A stretch of 22,867 nucleotides of DNA, taken from contig CAMLNB010000024.1 of the NCBI GenBank assembly GCA_946481205.1, positions 1 to 22,867 on the forward strand. The letters are read 5' to 3'. The stretch comes from an uncultured Kangiella sp. (GTDB lineage Bacteria > Pseudomonadota > Gammaproteobacteria > Enterobacterales > DSM-103792). The notes below the pieces were generated by a model. It saw only the letters and a list, made by a program, of their open reading frames with translations. It was not told the origin of the DNA and searched no databases. The position numbers were made by a program, and so were the translations under genes. This document shows, one piece after another, positions 16,975 through 22,867 of this stretch (its first letter is position 1; each line of letters starts with the position of its first letter).

Positions 16975-19377
16975 GTGCTCGGGTATCATGCCCGGCTTGC
17001 CCCTGTCCTGAATTGTTCGCCGCCGGTGTCCTCGCGCTCTGTCCATCCTGCCTCGCTATCGAAGCGGCCATCGCCTTCTAGCCCAGTCGCGCTTGCGTTT
17101 AGCCCTGTCGCGCTTGCGTTGGGAGCCGTGCTGTTGAGTCCATTCGCGTTGGCCGAGCAACTGCCGCCGCGCGACAGCTTTGACCCAGCCGCCTGCCCAG
17201 TGGCCAAGCCGCCAGTCGCCAGCATCGAACCGAAGATCGATCTCGGCGAAGCGCCACTGAATGCCAACGCCGACCACACCGAAATGCCGTCAGCGACGGA
17301 AATCCTGCTGCACGACAACGTCCGCATCGAGCAGGGCAGCCGCGCGCTGACCGCCGACCGCGCCCGGCTTGATGAGAGCAAGGGCACGATGGAAGCCGAT
17401 GGCAATGTCGTGTTGACAGATCGCAATATCGAAATGCGCGGCAGCTCGCTCAGTGCCGACATGAACCGCGACAGCGCCACGGTGCGCGACACCCGCTATC
17501 GCTTGACCGACCGTGGCATGCATGGCTCGGCCAGCGAATTTTCAGTCGACGAATCCGGCTTCATCACGCTGAAAGACGCGACCTTCACCACCTGCCCGGA
17601 AGGTGACGAAAGCTGGCTGCTCAGCGCTGACGACATGCTGCTCGATCGCAACGAAGGCTGGGGCGAAGCCTGGAACATGAGCATCGATCTGTTCGGGGTG
17701 CCGGCGATTTACATGCCTTGGCTGACCTTTCCCATCGACGATCGCCGCCGCTCCGGTATTTTGATGCCGTCGTTCAGCAATGATGACGACAACGGCCTCG
17801 ATATTGCCGTGCCGTACTACTGGAATATCGCCGAAAATTACGACGCCACGCTGACTCCGCGCTGGATTGAGAATCGCGGTTTTCAGCTCGGCACCGAGTT
17901 CCGCTATTTGACCGAAGCCAGCACCGGCACGATCTATGCCGAGGCGCTGCCCAACGATCGCGATGTCAGCGATGATCGGGACGCTGATCGCTGGTCGTAT
18001 GACGTCAAGCATCGCACGCAGTTGTCGCAGCGCTGGCATGCCAGCATTGATGCCAGCGGCGTCAGCGATGACTTCTATTTTGAAGATCTGGGCCGCAATA
18101 TTGCCGTCGCCAATGCCAATACCCTGACCCGCAGCGGCATCCTCGGTTACCGCGACCGGCACTGGCAAATCACCGGTGAAGTCATGCAGACCCAGGTGCT
18201 GCAGATCCCGGAAATCAGCGAGCCGTATCGCAAGCAACCGGAATTGCGTTTTCTCGGCCAGTACCCACGTATCTGGGGGCCGTTGGCGTTCGGCCTGAGC
18301 GGCAGCGCGACCCGCTTTGATCACCCGAATATCAACCGGCAGCTGGCCGACCGCACCGATGTTGCACCACAGCTGTCGCTGCCGATGAAAGCGATCTGGG
18401 GCTATCTGACCCCGACGATCAAGTACCGTTACAGCGAGTACGAACTGACCAATCAGCTGACCGATGAAGTCAGCACGCTTGAACGCGAACTGCCCATTTA
18501 CAGCCTCGATACCGGCCTGTTTTTCGAACGCGAGCTAACTGCATTCAATCGCGAGCTGGTGCAGACGCTGGAGCCGCGGGTGTACGGACTTTACGTGCCG
18601 TATGAAGATCAAGATGCGCTGCCGCTGATTGATACCAGCGAACCGACGCCCAGTTATAGCCAGCTGTTTCGCGATAACCGCTTCATCGGTGTTGATCGGC
18701 AAGGTGATGCAAGGCAAGTCAGTGTTGGGGTGACGACCCGGTTTCTCAGTGCCGACGGTGGCGACGAGTTACTGCGCTTCTCGGTGGGCCAAGCCCGCTA
18801 TCAGGATGATCGACAAGTCACGCTGCTGCCGAGCGACCCGGACGAAACCAACGATCGCTCACCGATCTTTGCCGAAGGCGCCGTGCATCTGAACGAGCGT
18901 CTGGAATTGCGGGGTCTGGCTGGCTGGGACGAGCAGGAAAACAACACCGTTCGCGGCAGTTTTGCCATTCACTATGAACCGGACGAGCGTCGCGTGGTCA
19001 ATATCGAGCACCGCTACCGGGAGTACCGCGACCGCACCGCCGAGCAAACCGATTTTTCGTTTGCCTGGCCGCTCAGCGGCTACTGGCAGCTGGTTGGCCG
19101 CTGGCAGCATGATCTGAGTGAAGATACCGATATCGACAGCTTTCTCGGTATCGAATATGAATCCTGCTGTTGGGCGGTCCGGGTGGTCGGTCGCCGCTAT
19201 CTGAACGTTCAGCTGGACGAGGATGGCGGCATTATCGGCACCACCCCGGATGAGTTTGATCGGGGCATTTATTTCCAGTTTGTGTTCAAAGGTTTGGGCG
19301 GCGCTGGTGGCAACAGCTTGCGCAGCTTGCTGACCGAAAACATTGATGGTTACGAAGACAGGTTGAGTCCGCAATGA
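16975..19377 (+). CDS. lptD: LPS-assembly outer-membrane protein LptD
   Basis: LptD, with LptE, inserts lipopolysaccharide into the outer leaflet. From a GTG at 16975 it has 800 residues. The signal peptide ends at ALA60|EQ and has an unusually extended h-region made by a 21-bp duplication. The periplasmic OstA-like beta-jellyroll spans about 100-230 (ILLHDNVRIEQGSRALTADRA, AWNMSIDLFGVPAIYMPWLTFP), followed by the 26-strand barrel domain. The four cysteines used for disulfides in E. coli LptD have clear counterparts: Cys74, Cys207 and the pair Cys731-Cys732 (ESCCW). No ATG start exists near the signal peptide; GTG 17026 is an alternative, and neither has a good Shine-Dalgarno. The TGA overlaps the surA ATG (ATGA). 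Confidence 0.96.
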   Translation: MLGYHARLAPVLNCSPPVSSRSVHPASLSKRPSPSSPVALAFSPVALALGAVLLSPFALAEQLPPRDSFDPAACPVAKPPVASIEPKIDLGEAPLNANADHTEMPSATEILLHDNVRIEQGSRALTADRARLDESKGTMEADGNVVLTDRNIEMRGSSLSADMNRDSATVRDTRYRLTDRGMHGSASEFSVDESGFITLKDATFTTCPEGDESWLLSADDMLLDRNEGWGEAWNMSIDLFGVPAIYMPWLTFPIDDRRRSGILMPSFSNDDDNGLDIAVPYYWNIAENYDATLTPRWIENRGFQLGTEFRYLTEASTGTIYAEALPNDRDVSDDRDADRWSYDVKHRTQLSQRWHASIDASGVSDDFYFEDLGRNIAVANANTLTRSGILGYRDRHWQITGEVMQTQVLQIPEISEPYRKQPELRFLGQYPRIWGPLAFGLSGSATRFDHPNINRQLADRTDVAPQLSLPMKAIWGYLTPTIKYRYSEYELTNQLTDEVSTLERELPIYSLDTGLFFERELTAFNRELVQTLEPRVYGLYVPYEDQDALPLIDTSEPTPSYSQLFRDNRFIGVDRQGDARQVSVGVTTRFLSADGGDELLRFSVGQARYQDDRQVTLLPSDPDETNDRSPIFAEGAVHLNERLELRGLAGWDEQENNTVRGSFAIHYEPDERRVVNIEHRYREYRDRTAEQTDFSFAWPLSGYWQLVGRWQHDLSEDTDIDSFLGIEYESCCWAVRVVGRRYLNVQLDEDGGIIGTTPDEFDRGIYFQFVFKGLGGAGGNSLRSLLTENIDGYEDRLSPQ
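17080..17121 (+). repeat. 21-bp in-frame tandem duplication in the LptD signal peptide
   Basis: Two adjacent 21-base units (17080-17100 and 17101-17121) agree at 19 of 21 positions and are exactly in frame, encoding SPVALAF and SPVALAL. The differences are a silent A/T in the Pro codon and T/G in the last codon (Phe/Leu). The array forms the front of the hydrophobic core of the signal peptide. Confidence 0.9.
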
Positions 19378-20681
19378 AAACGTTGTTGAAGAAAATTACT
19401 GGTCCGACGCTGGCTATCGCATTGTTGTCGACTGCCCTGACGGCGCATGCCGGCCAGGCCCTTGATGAAGCCGTTGCCCTGGTTGATGACGATGTCGTCT
19501 TGAAAAGCGAACTCGACCGTCGGGTCAGCAGCGTGCGTCAGGATTTGGCAGCGCGGAAAGTCCGCATGCCGCCGGATGACGTGCTGCGTCAGCAGGTGCT
19601 GGATCGCTTGATTACCGACAATGTCCAGTTGCAGATGGCACGCCGGGCCGGTGTTCGGGTTGCTGAGCAGGAACTGGCGCAGATCATCGAAAACATCGCC
19701 AAAGAAAACAGCATGTCGCCGGAACAGTTCCGCTTGAAACTTGCCAGCGAAGGCTTGAGCTATGAGCTGTTCCGCGAAGATCTGCGCAACGAAGTGCTGA
19801 TCAGCCGGGTTCGCCAGGGCGCGGTCGGTCGACGCGTTTTCATCAGCGAACAGGAAGTCGACGCCATGATGGAAACGCTGGCCGCGGAAGGTGAAAACCG
19901 CACCGAATACCACCTCGGCCATATCCTGCTGGCAATTCCGGAGAGCGCCAGCACGGACGATGTTCGCGCGGCCAGCAGCAAGGCCCAGCAACTGGTCAGC
20001 AAGCTGCGCGACGGCGCCGATTTTGCTGAACTTGCCATTGCCAACTCCGCCGGTCAGGAAGCCCTGCAAGGCGGTGATTTTGGTTGGAAAACCGCAAACC
20101 AGTTGCCGACGCTGTTTGCCAGCGCCGCCAAATCTTTGAGCCCCGGCCAAATCTCCGAACCTCTGCGTTCAGCCTCGGGCCTGCACATTCTGAAGTTGTT
20201 CGATAGCCGCGGTAACGAGCGGGTGGTGGTTCAGCAAACGCTGGCCCGTCACATCCTGATCAAGCCGAGCACCATTCTGAACGAAGTTGAAGCCGAGAAG
20301 AAAATTCGCGATCTGCATCAGCAGGTCAAAAATGGCGGTGACTTCGCAGCACTGGCCAAGACTCATTCGGAAGACCCGGGTTCGGCGAACCAGGGCGGTG
20401 AACTTGGTTGGGCCAATCCGGGCACGTTTGTCCCGGCTTTCGAACAAACCATGGCCGGTTTGCAGCCGGGCGAAATTTCGGAACCGTTCCGCAGTGAATT
20501 CGGTTGGCATGTCATGCAGGTGCTGGAACGACGCGACGACGATCAAACTGCAGAGCGCAAGCGCCAGCAAGCTTATCGCGTCCTGCACTCGCGCAAATAC
20601 GATGAGGAAGTCGAGTCGTGGGTGCGCGAGATCCGCGATCAGGCCTTCATCAAAATTCTCGAAAAGCCCAAAGCAGGTTAA
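19374..20681 (+). CDS. surA: Periplasmic chaperone / peptidyl-prolyl isomerase SurA
   Basis: SurA carries unfolded outer-membrane proteins, including LptD, across the periplasm. The 435 residues have a signal peptide cut after Ala26 (LTAHA|GQ) and the N-terminal chaperone domain (DEAVALVDDDVVLKSELDRR, QQVLDRLITDNVQLQMA). Two parvulin domains follow, the first at about 176-277 (YHLGHILLAIP to HILKLFDSRG) and the second at about 287-386 (LARHILIKPS to WHVMQVLERR), then the C-terminal helix RKYDEEVESWVREIRDQAFI. It starts within the lptD stop codon, so the chaperone is coupled to its client. pdxA follows after 3 bp. Confidence 0.97.
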   Translation: MKTLLKKITGPTLAIALLSTALTAHAGQALDEAVALVDDDVVLKSELDRRVSSVRQDLAARKVRMPPDDVLRQQVLDRLITDNVQLQMARRAGVRVAEQELAQIIENIAKENSMSPEQFRLKLASEGLSYELFREDLRNEVLISRVRQGAVGRRVFISEQEVDAMMETLAAEGENRTEYHLGHILLAIPESASTDDVRAASSKAQQLVSKLRDGADFAELAIANSAGQEALQGGDFGWKTANQLPTLFASAAKSLSPGQISEPLRSASGLHILKLFDSRGNERVVVQQTLARHILIKPSTILNEVEAEKKIRDLHQQVKNGGDFAALAKTHSEDPGSANQGGELGWANPGTFVPAFEQTMAGLQPGEISEPFRSEFGWHVMQVLERRDDDQTAERKRQQAYRVLHSRKYDEEVESWVREIRDQAFIKILEKPKAG

Positions 20682-20684
20682 GCG

Positions 20685-21689
20685 GTGTCATTGCCACGAT
20701 TGCTGCTGACCACCGGTGAACCGGCCGGCATCGGCCCGGAACTGCTGGTCCGGCTGGCGCAGCAAGCGTGGCCCTGTGCCATGGCAGCGGTTGGCGATGC
20801 GGCCTTGCTGCAGCAGGCGGCAAATCGACTCGGTTTGCCGCTGCAATTGCAGCAGTCTGGTGTTGACGAGAATTGGCCTGCGCATCAACCAGGCCAGCTG
20901 CTTTGTATCCCGGTGCCACTGGCACAACCCGTCAAGGCGGGTCAGCTCGATACGCGCAACAGCGCATTTGTGCTTGGTCAATTGCAGCTGGCGGCCGATG
21001 CTGCATTAGCCGGGCGAATTGACGCCATTGTCACCAACCCCGTGCACAAAGGCGTGATCAACGACGCGGGCGTCGCGTTCTCGGGCCACACCGAATTTTT
21101 CGCCGCCTGTGCAGGCCAACCGAGTGAGCCAGTACCGGTACTGATGCTGCTGGCGACCGATGGTTTGCGGGTCGCGCTGGCGACCACGCACCTGCCTTTG
21201 CGCGCGGTACCGGATGCGATCACTCGTGAACGTCTGAGCGCGACGCTGCGCCTGCTGCACAGCGAACTTCAACAAAAATTTGCCTTACAGCTACCGCGCA
21301 TCGCCGTGCTCGGTTTGAATCCACACGCAGGCGAAGGTGGCCATATGGGCGATGAGGAAATTCGCGTCATTGCCCCGGTCATTGCCAGCCTGCGCGCGGA
21401 AGGCTTGCAGCTGACCGGTCCCTTGTCCGCCGATACCGCCTTCAACGCCGACAAACTCGCACAATACGATGCCTATCTGGCGATGTACCACGATCAGGGC
21501 CTGCCGGTCTTGAAAGCGCGCGGATTTCATCGCAGCGTCAACATCACGTTGGGCTTGCCATTCATTCGCACCTCGGTCGATCACGGTACGGCACTTGATC
21601 TGGCCGGCACTGGCGTCGCCGATACCGGCAGTTTGATTTACGCCACACAAACTGCGCTGGCGCTGATTGCCGCGCGCCGGCACGCATAA
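20685..21689 (+). CDS. pdxA: 4-hydroxythreonine-4-phosphate dehydrogenase PdxA
   Basis: PdxA oxidises 4-phosphohydroxy-L-threonine with NAD(P)+ in the DXP-dependent route to pyridoxal phosphate. The 334 residues start at a GTG 3 bp after surA; the N-terminal LLLTTGEPAGIGPE is the usual family opening. The divalent-metal ligands His169 (ATTHL), His214 (LNPHAGE) and His269 (MYHDQGLP) have the same spacing as in E. coli PdxA. Other motifs are TNPVHKGVINDAG, FSGHTEFFA and TSVDHGTALDLAGTG. The enzyme looks complete and functional. The lptD-surA-pdxA-rsmA order is conserved in many gammaproteobacteria. Confidence 0.97.
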   Translation: MSLPRLLLTTGEPAGIGPELLVRLAQQAWPCAMAAVGDAALLQQAANRLGLPLQLQQSGVDENWPAHQPGQLLCIPVPLAQPVKAGQLDTRNSAFVLGQLQLAADAALAGRIDAIVTNPVHKGVINDAGVAFSGHTEFFAACAGQPSEPVPVLMLLATDGLRVALATTHLPLRAVPDAITRERLSATLRLLHSELQQKFALQLPRIAVLGLNPHAGEGGHMGDEEIRVIAPVIASLRAEGLQLTGPLSADTAFNADKLAQYDAYLAMYHDQGLPVLKARGFHRSVNITLGLPFIRTSVDHGTALDLAGTGVADTGSLIYATQTALALIAARRHA

Positions 21690-21749
21690 CAATTTATGTA
21701 GCCACACACGGCGACGCGCATAGCTGCACAGGTCACTACACGGGATAGA

Positions 21750-22571
21750 ATGTCGATGAGCCACAATGCGCCCCCACCTGCTACACCCAATCCGGGCGAG
21801 CACAAAGCGCGCAAACGCTTTGGCCAAAATTTTCTGCACGATCAGAACATCATCGGCAAAATTGTCCAGGCACTGAATCCGAAACCGGAAGACCGCTTGT
21901 TTGAAATCGGCCCCGGGCTCGGCGCGCTCAGCAAGCCGGTGCTGCAACGCAGCGGCAAGCTCACCTGCATCGAACTCGATCGCGATGTCATTCCGATTCT
22001 GCAACACGAACTGGCCGGGCTCGGTGAACTGACCATCGTCAATCGCGATGTGCTGACCGTTGATTTCAGCGAGCTCGCTGGTGCCACGCCGATTCGGGTG
22101 TTCGGCAACCTGCCTTACAACATTTCCACTCCGCTGATCTTTCATCTGTGCCAGTACCTGCCGGTGATTACCGACATGCTGTTCATGTTGCAGAAGGAAG
22201 TCGTCGAGCGGATGGCGGCCGGCCCCGACGATGATGCTTACGGCAGGCTATCGGTGATGCTGCAGTATTACTGCGAAGTCAGTTACTTGTTCACCGTGCC
22301 GCCCGGCGCGTTTCGTCCGGCGCCCAAAGTGCAGTCGGCGATTGTGCGCTTGCTGCCGCATCGCACACGGGCTCTGCGACCGGATCAGGAACCTCGCTTT
22401 GCCGAGCTGGTCAGCCTGGCGTTCAACGCCCGACGGAAAACGCTGCGCAATGTCTGGCGCGAAACCGTCACCGAACCGCAATTCACCGCAGCTGGCATTG
22501 ATCCGGGTTTGCGGCCAGAGAATCTGGCGCTTGCTGATTACCTGCGGTTGACGACGGTGCTGCACCCCTGA
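21750..22571 (+). CDS. rsmA: 16S rRNA (adenine1518/1519-N6)-dimethyltransferase RsmA (KsgA)
   Basis: RsmA dimethylates two adjacent adenines in helix 45 of 16S rRNA late in small-subunit assembly. The 273 residues show the family opening KRFGQNFLHDQ (23-31), the SAM motif FEIGPGLGALS (51-61), the acidic Glu75 in CIELDRD, and the catalytic NLPYN (120-124). The C-terminal helical domain (FRPAPKVQSAIVRL, FNARRKTLRN) is complete. Two ATG codons 6 bases apart (21750, 21756) are possible starts; GGGA about 5 nt before 21750 favours the first. It is 60 bp after pdxA, a gap in which I see no terminator. Confidence 0.97.
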   Translation: MSMSHNAPPPATPNPGEHKARKRFGQNFLHDQNIIGKIVQALNPKPEDRLFEIGPGLGALSKPVLQRSGKLTCIELDRDVIPILQHELAGLGELTIVNRDVLTVDFSELAGATPIRVFGNLPYNISTPLIFHLCQYLPVITDMLFMLQKEVVERMAAGPDDDAYGRLSVMLQYYCEVSYLFTVPPGAFRPAPKVQSAIVRLLPHRTRALRPDQEPRFAELVSLAFNARRKTLRNVWRETVTEPQFTAAGIDPGLRPENLALADYLRLTTVLHP

Positions 22572-22662
22572 CATGGGCGGCACGTTGGCCACGAGACGCA
22601 TGGCGCTGGACGAAACTACCGTGCGCTAACTGATTTTTTTCACTGGCTTCGGATTCGCAAAG

Positions 22663-22867
22663 ATGAGCTGTCGGCAACACTTCACCTTGTTCGCAGCGTT
22701 TGCACTGCTCCTGACAAGTCACGCCACATCAGCGACAGAGCCCCCATCGCGAGCCAGCTCAACGACACCACGCAATATCATTCTGATGATTGGCGATGGC
22801 ATGGGCTTTGGTCAGGTCAGTGCCCATCGGCAGTATCAGGACAATCCTGCCACGCCAGCGCTGGAAC
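22663..22867 (+). CDS. Alkaline phosphatase family protein (N-terminus only)
   Basis: About 68 codons are present before the window ends. A signal peptide (FTLFAAFALLLTSHATSA) is probably cut after TSA or nearby, followed by a Ser/Thr/Pro linker. The strand PRNIILMIGDGMGFGQVSA then carries the first metal-binding Asp of the alkaline phosphatase fold (IGDGMG). That motif is strong for the PF00245-type family, but substrate range cannot be told from so little. The start is not supported by a clear Shine-Dalgarno. The 91-bp gap after rsmA has a run of eight T (22633-22640) but no convincing hairpin before it. Confidence 0.85.
   Translation, partial: MSCRQHFTLFAAFALLLTSHATSATEPPSRASSTTPRNIILMIGDGMGFGQVSAHRQYQDNPATPALE

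Noticed and set aside
16880..16975. A sigma-E-type promoter before lptD
   Set aside because: A TCTGA is present at 16913-16917, but no GAACTT-like element sits at the right distance upstream.
16066..17046. A long upstream extension of the cytochrome c frame to 17046
   Set aside because: That part is antisense to coq7 and would bury the signal peptide. The ATG at 16065 has a proper Shine-Dalgarno.

Overview
This window reads as a chromosomal segment of a Gram-negative gammaproteobacterium. Every large gene is a housekeeping or envelope gene of that class: type IV pilus assembly, class A PBP, LptD/SurA outer-membrane biogenesis, Coq7 ubiquinone synthesis, a c551-type cytochrome and a TonB-dependent receptor. 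Two blocks match gene orders I know from Pseudomonas: rpmE - nuclease - malic enzyme - ponA - pilMNOPQ, and lptD - surA - pdxA - rsmA. The species cannot be fixed from this alone. I see no tRNA, rRNA, insertion sequence, prophage or CRISPR, and no gene-free stretch longer than 300 bases.

Layout. 1-4899 (minus): pilMNOPQ, tightly coupled, with pilQ cut by the window edge. 5076-7487 (plus): ponA, divergent from pilM. A two-way terminator at 7515-7541 separates ponA from the convergent malic enzyme (7582-8835, minus). 8948-9969 (minus): rpmE followed by a staphylococcal-nuclease-like gene, with an intrinsic terminator lying inside the first codons of the nuclease gene. 10133-11071 (minus): a CtlX/amidinotransferase-family enzyme. 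11189-13321 (plus): a TonB-dependent receptor preceded by a 28-codon upstream ORF with a near-perfect Shine-Dalgarno. 13324-15639 (minus): a small CxxC protein, an unrecognised 148-residue protein and a Ycf46-like AAA ATPase. 15745-16065 (minus): a periplasmic cytochrome c, divergent from coq7 (16264-16917, plus). Then lptD, surA, pdxA and rsmA on plus, and the start of an alkaline-phosphatase-family gene cut by the right edge.

How the genes work together. PilM-N-O-P form the inner-membrane alignment complex that connects to the PilQ secretin. PonA builds the peptidoglycan the pilus machine crosses. SurA chaperones outer-membrane beta-barrels such as LptD, which inserts LPS. Coq7 and the cytochrome belong to aerobic electron transfer and share an intergenic region carrying an FNR/Anr-like palindrome.

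I did not find a clearly new multi-gene system. The observations most worth checking are: (1) a terminator written into the signal-peptide codons of the nuclease; (2) a perfect palindrome in the rpmE leader; (3) the coupled uORF before the TonB receptor; (4) the FNR-like site between cytochrome c and coq7; (5) a 21-bp in-frame tandem duplication in the LptD signal peptide; (6) a sharp drop in base composition between pilM and pilN-Q.
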